Shown here piece by piece: positions 28,278 through 36,346 of a stretch of 64,000 bases of DNA. Numbering within the stretch: position 1 is the stretch's first letter; every line of letters starts with the position of its first letter. Source of the DNA: Neolewinella xylanilytica (GTDB lineage: Bacteria > Bacteroidota > Bacteroidia > Chitinophagales > Saprospiraceae); NCBI RefSeq assembly GCF_002934605.1, contig NZ_PTJC01000005.1, forward strand, positions 992,001-1,056,000. The letters run 5' to 3'. Both the position numbers and the translations under genes were made by a program. Under the pieces are notes generated by a model that did no database searches, was not told the DNA's origin, and saw only the letters and a list, made by a program, of their open reading frames with translations.

Positions 28278-31200
28278 ATGACCGATCCTTTTCGACCCAG
28301 TTGTATCGTTTTAATTTTGCTGTTGACCGCGGTAAGGCTGGTCGGGCAAACACCGGATCGCCCGAACATCATCTTCATCCTCACCGACGACCAGCGCTTC
28401 GATGCCCTGGGTTACGCCGGCAATCCCCTGGCCCACACCCCGGAGATGGACCGCCTGGCCGAAGCCGGCACCTACTTCTCCCACGCCATGGTTACGACGC
28501 CCATCTGTGCGGCCAGTCGGGCCAGTATCCTGTCCGGCGTCTACGAACGGGCCCATCGCTTCAACTTTCAGACCGGCAACATACCCGACCGGTACCTCGC
28601 CGAAGCTTACCCCGCGGCCCTGCGCGCGGCCGGCTACCGCACGGGCTTTTACGGCAAGTATGGCATCCGCTACGATGGGGAAGAGCTGATGTTTGACGAG
28701 TACGAAACCTACGACCGCAACAACGCCTACCCCGACCGCCGCGGCTATTACTACCAAACCCTGGACGGGGATACCGTACACCTCACCCGCTACACGGGGC
28801 AGCAGGCCCTGGATTTCGTGGACCGGAACGCCCACCGCGACCAGCCCTTCTGCCTTTCCCTGAGCTTCAGCGCCCCCCACGCCCACGACCCCGCGGAGGA
28901 GCAGTACTTCTGGCAATCGGAAACGGATCAGCTATTGACCGACCGGGATGCCCCGCCTCCCGCGCTCGGCGCCCAGGAAAATTTCGACGCCCTGCCGCAG
29001 GCCGTGCGCGCCGGCTTCAACCGCCTGCGCTGGACCTGGCGCTATGATACGCCGGAAAAGTACCAGCACAGCGTCAAGGGCTATTTCCGCATGATCGCCG
29101 GCATCGACCTGGAGATCGGGAAGCTGCGGCAGAAGCTGGAGGAAAAAGGACTTGCGGAAAACACCGTCATCATCGTCATGGGCGACAACGGCTACTTCCT
29201 GGGGGAGCGGCAGCTTGCCGGGAAGTGGCTGCTGTACGAACAGTCGGTGCGGGTGCCCCTGATCGTGTACGACCCCCGCCAGCCCGCCCACTACGACAGC
29301 GACGCACTGGCGCTCAACATCGACGTGCCCGCCACCATCCTGGACCTAGCCGGGGTGCCACAGCCGGAAATGTACCAGGGAATTAGTCTGTACCCCATCG
29401 TGTCCGGGGCCACGGACGAACTGGACCGCGACACCGCCCTCATCGAGCACATCTGGGAATTCGCGAACATCCCGCCGAGCGAGGGGGTGCGGACGAAGGA
29501 CTGGAAGTACTTCCGCTACGTCAACGACCGCTCCCTGGAGGAACTGTATGATTTGGGCGCCGGAGCGCAGGAAACCAAGAACCTGGCCGGCGACCCCGCC
29601 TACCGCGACAAACTCCTCGAATTCCGCCACGCTACCGACCGGCTGATCGAACGGTATAGCGACGACGGCTCCACCGGACCCACCGGCCTGTCCGTAGAGT
29701 ACCTCCGCCAACCGGCCGGCCTGCCCCTCCGCGATCCGGAACCGGAATTCGGCTGGGTCGTCCCGGCCGCGTCGGGCGTACAGAGCGCCTACCAGCTGCT
29801 GGTCGCCTCGAGCCGGGAAAAGATCGACAACAGCGTAGGGGACGTCTGGAACAGCGACCGGGTACGGAGTGGCGCCTCGTCCGGGATCACCTACGCCGGT
29901 CCGCCCCTGGAGCCCGGGCGGGACTACTACTGGAAAGTACGGATCTGGGACGGCCTGAATCGCCTGACGGCCTACAGCGCCCCGCAACGATTTACGGCCG
30001 GACCCGCCGCTACCGCCAGCCTGACCACGCCGAACCGCTTCCAGGTCGATACCATCGAACCGGTCGACCGGCGGGAAACGGACGAAGACGTATTCATCGA
30101 CTTCGGCAGGGACGCCTTCGCGAATATGGAGCTCACCTACACCGCCCGGCGCCCGCACGAGTTGACGGTTCGGGTCGGCGAACTGCTGAACGACGACGGG
30201 ACGATCGATTCCGAGCCCGGGGGCACCATCCGCTACCAGGAAGTGGAGCTGCCGGTGCGCCGGGGTACCCATACCTACCTGCTGCCCCTGGTGCCCGACG
30301 AGCGGAATACCGGACCGGCGGCCGTGCGGATGCCCGATTCCTTCCCGGTCTTGCTACCGTTTCGCTACGCCAGCATCACGGGGGTGAAAAACGACGGCCT
30401 GCGGGAGGTGCGGCAGCTGGCTTACCACGGCTACTGGGACGAAGCGGCGAGTTCCTTCACGAGCAGCGATACCATTCTGGACCAGGTTTGGGACCTCTGC
30501 AAGTATACCATCAAGGCCACCACCTTCGCGGGGCTCTACGTGGACGGCGACCGGGAACGCATTCCCTACGAGGCCGATGCCTACCTGAATCAGCTGAGCC
30601 ACTACACCACCGACCGGGAGTACGCCATCGCCCGCAGCACCATCGAGTACTTCATGGAGCACCCGACCTGGCCGACCGAATGGCAGCAGCACGTGGCCCT
30701 GATGTTCTACGCCGACTACATGTATACCGGCAATACCGAACTGATCGAGCGGTACTACGAAGACTTGAAGTGGAAGACCCTGATCGGTCTGATCGGCGAG
30801 GATCACCTGGTGAGTTCTTCCCGAATCACCCCCGAATACATGCGCAAGCTGGGTTTCGGAGACCGCGACGAGGAACTCCGCGACATCGTCGACTGGCCGC
30901 CGGCGGGCTGGGGCGGCTCCGATACCCAGGGCGAACGGGACGGCTTCGTCTTCCGGGACAACAACACCGTGATCAACGCCCTCTTCTACCGGAACATGGA
31001 AATCATGGCGGAATTCGCCGACCTGTTGGACAAACCGGAGGAAGCCATTGAGTTCCGGGTGTACGCCCTGCAGGCCAAACGGGCGGTCAACGAAAAAATG
31101 CTGGACAAGGAGCGGGGCATCTACGTCGACGGCGAAGGCACCGACCACGCCTCGGTTCACGCCAATATGTTCCCCCTCGCCTTCGGCATGGTACCGGACG

Positions 31201-31781
31201 CCTACGTGGCCTCGGTGGGAGAGCATATCCAATCGCGCGGTATGGCGGCCAGCGTATACGGGGCCCAGTACCTGATGGAAGCCGTGTACGAAGCAGGCAT
31301 GGCCGACTACGGGCTACAGCTGCTGACCGATACCAGCGACCGCAGCTGGTACAACATGATCCGCTACGGCTCCACCATGACGATGGAGGCCTGGGATTTC
31401 AAGTACAAGACCAATCTCGATCTGAACCACGCCTGGGGGGCGGTGCCGGCCAACATCATCCCGCGCTACCTCTGGGGATTACGGCCGCAGGAGCCGGGGT
31501 ACGCCGTCGCGCGCATCCATCCCCGGATGAGCACCCTGGAGCGGACCTCGATCGAGGTACCTACCCTGCGGGGCACCATCCGGGGGGAATACGAAAACCT
31601 CCATCCAAGCTTACAGGTCTACGAGCTAACCCTCCCCGGCAATATGGTGGCGGAGTTTTCCCTCGATTTAAAGGAGAATCAGGCGATGACGCTAAACGGC
31701 GAAAGCGTCAATCCCGCCTTCAAAACGGTCCGCCTGGAACCGGGGCTGAATCGGATCGAGGTGCGGATCAATTCTTTCTGA
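28278..31781 (+). CDS. Bifunctional sulfatase - GH78 alpha-L-rhamnosidase fusion
   Basis: A 1167-aa exported protein from the internal ATG at 28278, which gives a signal peptide ending LVGQ. Residues about 26-465 form an S1 sulfatase: metal site '[13 protein letters not shown]' (Asp37/38), formylglycine motif C-A-A-S-R with Cys77, and '[14 protein letters not shown]'. After a linker, residues about 490-1165 form a GH78 rhamnosidase: N-terminal beta domains, the (alpha/alpha)6 barrel with '[14 protein letters not shown]' and the catalytic-base block '[13 protein letters not shown]', and a C-terminal beta-sandwich. The same order is known in an ulvan-locus enzyme of Formosa agariphila, so a sulfated, rhamnose-containing substrate such as ulvan is likely (inference). 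Confidence 0.92.
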   Translation: MTDPFRPSCIVLILLLTAVRLVGQTPDRPNIIFILTDDQRFDALGYAGNPLAHTPEMDRLAEAGTYFSHAMVTTPICAASRASILSGVYERAHRFNFQTGNIPDRYLAEAYPAALRAAGYRTGFYGKYGIRYDGEELMFDEYETYDRNNAYPDRRGYYYQTLDGDTVHLTRYTGQQALDFVDRNAHRDQPFCLSLSFSAPHAHDPAEEQYFWQSETDQLLTDRDAPPPALGAQENFDALPQAVRAGFNRLRWTWRYDTPEKYQHSVKGYFRMIAGIDLEIGKLRQKLEEKGLAENTVIIVMGDNGYFLGERQLAGKWLLYEQSVRVPLIVYDPRQPAHYDSDALALNIDVPATILDLAGVPQPEMYQGISLYPIVSGATDELDRDTALIEHIWEFANIPPSEGVRTKDWKYFRYVNDRSLEELYDLGAGAQETKNLAGDPAYRDKLLEFRHATDRLIERYSDDGSTGPTGLSVEYLRQPAGLPLRDPEPEFGWVVPAASGVQSAYQLLVASSREKIDNSVGDVWNSDRVRSGASSGITYAGPPLEPGRDYYWKVRIWDGLNRLTAYSAPQRFTAGPAATASLTTPNRFQVDTIEPVDRRETDEDVFIDFGRDAFANMELTYTARRPHELTVRVGELLNDDGTIDSEPGGTIRYQEVELPVRRGTHTYLLPLVPDERNTGPAAVRMPDSFPVLLPFRYASITGVKNDGLREVRQLAYHGYWDEAASSFTSSDTILDQVWDLCKYTIKATTFAGLYVDGDRERIPYEADAYLNQLSHYTTDREYAIARSTIEYFMEHPTWPTEWQQHVALMFYADYMYTGNTELIERYYEDLKWKTLIGLIGEDHLVSSSRITPEYMRKLGFGDRDEELRDIVDWPPAGWGGSDTQGERDGFVFRDNNTVINALFYRNMEIMAEFADLLDKPEEAIEFRVYALQAKRAVNEKMLDKERGIYVDGEGTDHASVHANMFPLAFGMVPDAYVASVGEHIQSRGMAASVYGAQYLMEAVYEAGMADYGLQLLTDTSDRSWYNMIRYGSTMTMEAWDFKYKTNLDLNHAWGAVPANIIPRYLWGLRPQEPGYAVARIHPRMSTLERTSIEVPTLRGTIRGEYENLHPSLQVYELTLPGNMVAEFSLDLKENQAMTLNGESVNPAFKTVRLEPGLNRIEVRINSF

Positions 31782-31807
31782 AGGACGCGCTCCTCGGGAG
31801 CATTCCC

Positions 31808-32172
31808 TCACCCCTCGCGCAGAATCTTCTCCATCTTCCGGCCCCGGGCGAGTTCGTCGACGAGCTTGTCCAGGTACCGTACCCGCCGCGTCAGATCGTT
31901 ATCGATTTCCTCGATCCGGTAGCCGCAGATCGTGCCGGTGATCAAGTGGGCGTTGGGGTGCAATTGGGCCCGGTCGAAAAAGGCCTGGAAGGTGATGCCC
32001 TCGTCGACCAGGGCCTGTATCCGGGACGCTTCGTAGCCGGTAAGCCAGGTGATGACCCGATCGAGTTCTTCCTTCGTGCGGCCCTTTTTCTCCACTTTGG
32101 TGACGTAGTGGGGTAGACGGAAGAGAAGGTCATCTTGGCTATGCGCTCGTCCTGACTGCTTTGGTTACGCAT
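31808..32172 (-). pseudogene. DUF2200-family gene with a one-base frameshift
   Basis: Two overlapping minus frames together make one DUF2200 protein. The first (ATG at 32172) reads MRNQSSQDERIAKMTFSSVYP and then goes out of frame; the second resumes with HYVTKVEKKGRTKEELDRV and runs to the normal C-terminus (95 codons from an internal ATG at 32095). The join lies at the plus-strand run GGGG at 32110-32113; one extra G/C pair would restore the frame. DUF2200 proteins are small cytoplasmic proteins of unknown function. This is either a true inactivation or a homopolymer sequencing error. Confidence 0.75.
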
Positions 32173-32309
32173 CGGGGAGGGGGGTGGTGAACGGTAAAGA
32201 TCGGGTATTGCGGGTATTCCTGCCATTCGGGAACCGGGTAAGGTTCGTGAGCTTCACCCGCGGTGTACGTTTCTTGAGCTCCGCTCGCGGTCATCATCGC
32301 CGGGATCAC

Positions 32310-32652
32310 TGTTTCGAATGCCCTGGCAAGCAGCCAAGTGGGATAAGCTAACCACAGCGGTGACACGGAGGGCTGCACGGAGGAATCACAGAGCAGTAAG
32401 GTAAAAAGAGGGGTCGCTGCGCGACGGAGGGGTACCGCAGAGCAAAGAAAAACGCAAAGTTGCGCGGAGCCAGGCGGGAAGCCAAGAAGCAGCGACGAAG
32501 TTAATCCGTGTTTCGAATGCCCTGGCAAGCAGCCAAGTGGGATAAGCTAACCACAGCGGTGACACGGAGGGCTGCACGGAGGAACCACAGAGCAGTAAGG
32601 TAAAGAGAGGGGTCGCTGCGCGACGGAGGGGTACCGCAGAGTAAAGAAAAAC
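32310..32652 (+). repeat. Pair of ~143-bp direct repeats, 199 bp apart
   Basis: Copy 1 is about 32310-32454 and copy 2 about 32509-32652; both begin TGTTTCGAATGCCCTGGCAA and end near CGCAGAG(C/T)AAAGAAAAA. They differ at only a few positions. The middle part (ACCACAGCGGTGACACGGAG) resembles the 'CACAGAGGACACGGAG' type of intergenic repeat found in many bacteria. No gene is supported in 32173-32655; the ORFs there are repeat artefacts. Confidence 0.85.
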
Positions 32653-32655
32653 CCC

Positions 32656-33273
32656 TCACTCATCCTCCCCCTCCGGCACCGCCGGCGCATCCGTAGTAAT
32701 ATTCACCTTCACCCCCCGCCCCAGGTCCCGGGCGGAGGGAATGGCGGGGCGTGAATCGGCTACGTCCCACTCGCTCAGCCGTTGCCCCCGGAGCGTGGCT
32801 ACTTCGCGGGGGAAATACCACCGCGACGCATCCGGAGCATTACCCTCGCCGGCGAAGTGCACCAGGATGTAGTTGGTCACCGCCGCTATTTCCGCGTCGC
32901 TCAGTTCCGGCATCGGGGGCATGGGGGCGCCGTAGGTGCCGGTGTAGAGGCCGTAGAGAGTCAGGTTGACGAGGTAGTCCCGTCCGCCATCGGCCGTCAG
33001 GTGGACCGCCATCCGCTGGATCGGCGGGTACATCCCCCGTCCCGAGCCGTCGACCGTGTGGCAGTTCTGGCAGTTGACCCGGTAGGTCCGTTCGCCGAAG
33101 GCCAACCAGTCGGCCGCCGTAGGATCGGGCCCGTCGAAGAGGACGCGGGGCTCGACGTCCCCCTCGTGCGCGATCACCAACTGCGCACTGCGCACCCAGG
33201 CAAAGCCCATGGCCCCCAGGATCAGCCCGATCACGAGGACGTAGGTGAAAACATTGGCGAGGATGTGACGCAT
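32656..33273 (-). CDS. Membrane-anchored c-type cytochrome
   Basis: A 205-aa protein with an uncleaved N-terminal anchor (about 8-28) and one class I cytochrome c domain: heme site CQNCH at about residues 68-72, with Met ligand candidates in 'GAPMPPMPELSD'. The acidic C-terminal tail (about 150-205) is not part of the cytochrome fold. It lies 36 bp downstream of the ferric-reductase-like gene on the same strand, so the two probably form an electron-transfer unit across the inner membrane. Confidence 0.88.
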   Translation of the reverse strand: MRHILANVFTYVLVIGLILGAMGFAWVRSAQLVIAHEGDVEPRVLFDGPDPTAADWLAFGERTYRVNCQNCHTVDGSGRGMYPPIQRMAVHLTADGGRDYLVNLTLYGLYTGTYGAPMPPMPELSDAEIAAVTNYILVHFAGEGNAPDASRWYFPREVATLRGQRLSEWDVADSRPAIPSARDLGRGVKVNITTDAPAVPEGEDE

Positions 33274-33309
33274 AGGACGGGGCGGGTATAGGGTGGGCCG
33301 AAACGGCGA

Positions 33310-34626
33310 TCAGGCGAGGGCGAATTTTTCGAGGTAAATATGCGACTGGGGTACGCCGTGTTCGAGCAGCGCCTCCTGTACGGCGGTCATCATCGGACCG
33401 GGCCCGCAGACGAAGAACCGCCGCACGAACCGATCCTTCGGGAGGCGCCGCTCGAGGAGGTCGCCCGTTACCTTGCCTTCCTCGGCGGCCCAGTCGTGGG
33501 GGGGCTCGTCGAGCACGAAGACCGTTTCCAGGTCGAGCCGGTCCTTTAGTGCCTCGATCTCTTCACTGTAGGCGAGCTCCGGCTCCGTATTGGTGCTGTA
33601 GATGAGCAGGATCGGCCGCGGGTCGCCGCGGTCGGCCAGGGTGTTGAGAAAGCTCATCATCGGGGTGATCCCGACCCCGCCGGCGATGAAGACGTAGCCG
33701 GGGGCCTGGGCGCGGTCGATGGAGAAGGCGCCGTGGGGCCCGTCTACGTAGACCGTTGTCCCTTCGTCAATTTGTTGGAGGCGTTCGGAAAAGTCACCGA
33801 GGGCCTTCACCCCGAACGACAGGCCGGTCGTTTTTTCCGCGCTGGAGGCAAAGGAGTAGGGGTGCTCGTCCAGCGTGAACGGCGAGTCGCCCACCTTGAT
33901 CCAGGCGAACTGCCCGGGGTGGAAGCGGAAGCCGTCGTGCCCCACTGCCTCGATGTCAATATTGACGGTACCGCCGCCCTCCGGCCGGACCCCGACGATC
34001 CGCCACGGCCGGCGCTGCTGCAACCAGGGTTTGATCAGCCGGAGGTAGGCGATCAGCGACACCAGCCCCACGCTCGAGACCAGCCACAGGATCTGCTTCC
34101 AGAGCGTATTGATGTACAGCCCGGCGAGGGACACGTGGGCCTGGGCGAAGACGAGTACCAGAATGCCCAGACCCGTGTGAACGAAGCGCCAGTGCTCGTA
34201 GCGGATCTTCAACCGTTCCCGCCAAACGGAGGTCACCGCCAGGGCGATCAGCAGCAGCACCGCCAGGATGCCGAACTTACTGGCGTAGGTGCCCCCGAAG
34301 GGATTGAAGAGCACGATGCGCGCCGGGTGCTCGATGAGCAAGAGGACGGGGTGGATCAGCACCAGCAGCATGGCGACGATCGCGATCTGCCGGTGGTACT
34401 TCAGTACCACGTCGATGCCGTAGGGGTAGGTCAGCGGCTTAAAGCGACCGATCAGGACAAACTGGATGCCGATCTGCGTCAGTCCGACGAAGCCCAGTGC
34501 CACGGACAGCTCCACCAGGAACGAGCGCCCCGTCGGGACCGGCGGCACCAGCATCAGCCCGATGGGTGCCAGCACGACGAAAAGGTATACGCTTAGCCAG
34601 ACGACGCCAATGAGGGTCCGATTCAT
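33310..34626 (-). CDS. Ferric-reductase-type transmembrane flavocytochrome (FAD/NAD(P)H oxidoreductase)
   Basis: A 438-aa protein from the ATG at 34626. About six membrane helices carry paired His residues for two hemes ('YHRQIAIVAMLLVLIHP' and 'EHWRFVHTG...FAQAHVS'), as in the ferric reductase/NOX family. The cytoplasmic half has the FAD site 'HPYSFAS', the NAD(P) site 'IAGGVGITPMMSFL' and the terminal 'CGPGPMM' with an aromatic-containing tail. It should move electrons from NAD(P)H to heme and onward, possibly to the cytochrome c encoded next. The terminal acceptor is unknown. It is similar in size to bacterial NOX-like and ferredoxin-reductase-like oxidoreductases. Confidence 0.88.
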   Translation of the reverse strand: MNRTLIGVVWLSVYLFVVLAPIGLMLVPPVPTGRSFLVELSVALGFVGLTQIGIQFVLIGRFKPLTYPYGIDVVLKYHRQIAIVAMLLVLIHPVLLLIEHPARIVLFNPFGGTYASKFGILAVLLLIALAVTSVWRERLKIRYEHWRFVHTGLGILVLVFAQAHVSLAGLYINTLWKQILWLVSSVGLVSLIAYLRLIKPWLQQRRPWRIVGVRPEGGGTVNIDIEAVGHDGFRFHPGQFAWIKVGDSPFTLDEHPYSFASSAEKTTGLSFGVKALGDFSERLQQIDEGTTVYVDGPHGAFSIDRAQAPGYVFIAGGVGITPMMSFLNTLADRGDPRPILLIYSTNTEPELAYSEEIEALKDRLDLETVFVLDEPPHDWAAEEGKVTGDLLERRLPKDRFVRRFFVCGPGPMMTAVQEALLEHGVPQSHIYLEKFALA

Positions 34627-34812
34627 GCAGGATGCTTCAATTCCTCTGCACAACGGCGGAACGGACGGTCAGGTTAGTAGGGGCGGCAAAATGTTTTGGG
34701 CGCCGGGGCGCGGGAGCAAGGAACCAACGTTTCCGTTTTGTCTTCCGTCTACCCGAGGGCAACGTCATACCCGTACGCCACACCGGCCGTGACTCCCAAC
34801 CAAATTCCCCCT

Positions 34813-35145
34813 ATGCGAACCACCACCTGCCTACTCCTTGCAATCCTCACCCTGCTCTTCCCAGCCTGCGAGAAAGCTGCCGACACCGTCGAACTCCAGC
34901 GGATGGAGACCCAGTGTGCCGACCCCTGGTATGCGGAAGAACCCTATCCCTTTACCGGACCGGATCGGGCATTAAAGGCGTATTTGACGCGGCGGGGGGT
35001 GCGGGTGTTGGGCGTGCGGTATGAAGTGGATCCGTCTGTACAGATCGTTTGTCTGGCTTGCGTCTGCGGCACTGGGCGAACTATTTTCGTGACGGTACCG
35101 GAGTCGGATGCTGGGCGGTTGGGGGATTTGGGGTTTGGGGGGTAG
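34813..35145 (+). CDS. Small hypothetical lipoprotein
   Basis: 110 aa from the ATG at 34813: hydrophobic N-terminus and a lipobox LLFPAC (Cys18), then a compact domain with three further Cys residues, two of them in 'IVCLACVCGTG'. The C-terminus is Gly/Asp-rich. The longer ORF from 34696 would include a dispersed repeat and is not believed. No family recognised. Confidence 0.65.
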   Translation: MRTTTCLLLAILTLLFPACEKAADTVELQRMETQCADPWYAEEPYPFTGPDRALKAYLTRRGVRVLGVRYEVDPSVQIVCLACVCGTGRTIFVTVPESDAGRLGDLGFGG

Positions 35146-35283
35146 TGAGGGTGTACTCTATGCTTTGAATACGGGGAGTGAAATATAGGGCTAGAAAACT
35201 GCCTCAGGCCTCGATTGGGAGGCGGTGTCTTGAGTAGTCCAAAATCTTTTGACTTAATGAAGTTGTTCCGCTGCTAGCAGCAT

Positions 35284-36342
35284 TTACACTTCACCAAGGT
35301 CGAATTTTAATTTGCTTGCTAAATCTATTTTATTTACGTTATTTACCAGTTTGCTTATGTATGCAAACATTTCTTTTAAGCTGAGCTCGAATACATCATT
35401 GATTGAATACGAACTAAAGTATCTTACAAATTTTTCATCAACTACCCCATTGGAGTGAATAAACACGTGCCTAATTTGAAGAATCATTTCCAATTCATTT
35501 ACGTCACTATTGGTAAGTACTTTTAAATGTTTTATTTGTTTGTTCTCTTCTATAAAGCCCTTAACACTACCTTTTTGAAGTTTGCCTATTTTTTTTCTCG
35601 CCCAATATTCTACAAATTCTTGTAGGTCCTGGCAAGAAAGAATTTCTCTTACGGTGACGTTTTCCTCCGATTTTAAGGTTTCCGGCTTGGATAAGTATAT
35701 TTCATATAAAATATTTGACATGTATACTTCAAAGTTATCAGCTATGCTTGAAAAAACAAGTCGCGTCAAAACTTTACCATTTTGACTGTGAGCAGGAACC
35801 TCCACATCGGAAATAAAATATGTTTCAAACACGCTATCTATTATATCAATAACAGACCGTAAGTGATTGTTAAACTCGGCTAGCGCTTGGGTTCCTCCAA
35901 TATTCTTTATGCTCAAATTTTGCATTAATGGTTTTAACAAAGGCGATTTTGGTGACTCGCTTTTGCTACTCGATTTTAAGTAAATTTCTTTGCCATTTCG
36001 TGTGTAGATTTCACCTTCAACGGTAGAAATGACATTATTCGACTTTTCTACACCTATCACTATTATATTCTTACCATCAGTTTTGATGTATCTTTTTTTG
36101 AGTGTAGGCGGAGGAGTTAAAAAGCCTACTGCCCTGGACAATATGGTTGATACTTTAAATTCCCGGCTTATTCCAACACTCTCGGGCTTACCATTCTTTT
36201 TTGTAACGCCTAAAATTATTTGGCCACCGTCAGCATTAGCGAAAGATGCTATTAATTTTGCTAGTGCCTTGGGGGGCGGTAGGACTGCTTTATACTCTAA
36301 TTTGTGACCTTCTGGGGTTCCTATTTGTTCCATGACTGCCAT
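35284..36342 (-). CDS. AlbA_2 (Schlafen-type) domain fused to a HEPN-like domain
   Basis: 352 aa. Residues about 8-125 form an AlbA_2/Schlafen divergent-AAA-like domain ('HKLEYKAVLP', 'LIASFANADGGQIILGV'), also seen in prokaryotic defence and regulatory proteins. Residues about 160-345 are alpha-helical and contain RHVFIH (R291-H296), the R-x4-H pattern of HEPN RNases of the RiboL-PSP type. The start is 4 bp after the stop of the GHKL ATPase, and the Met at 36333 is an alternative start. The gene is strongly AT-rich compared with the rest of the window. Role as the RNA- or nucleotide-directed effector of a two-gene defence module is inference. Confidence 0.75.
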   Translation of the reverse strand: MAVMEQIGTPEGHKLEYKAVLPPPKALAKLIASFANADGGQIILGVTKKNGKPESVGISREFKVSTILSRAVGFLTPPPTLKKRYIKTDGKNIIVIGVEKSNNVISTVEGEIYTRNGKEIYLKSSSKSESPKSPLLKPLMQNLSIKNIGGTQALAEFNNHLRSVIDIIDSVFETYFISDVEVPAHSQNGKVLTRLVFSSIADNFEVYMSNILYEIYLSKPETLKSEENVTVREILSCQDLQEFVEYWARKKIGKLQKGSVKGFIEENKQIKHLKVLTNSDVNELEMILQIRHVFIHSNGVVDEKFVRYFSSYSINDVFELSLKEMFAYISKLVNNVNKIDLASKLKFDLGEV

Positions 36343-36346
36343 TATA

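Noticed and set aside
28506..28520. C-A-A-S-R read as a degenerate, inactive sulfatase site
   Set aside because: C-x-A-x-R is an accepted variant of the formylglycine motif, and the metal-binding residues are present.
29553..29571. Copy of the GC-rich dispersed repeat inside the sulfatase-GH78 gene
   Set aside because: It codes for the normal sulfatase segment '[14 protein letters not shown]'; similarity is probably chance in GC-rich coding DNA.
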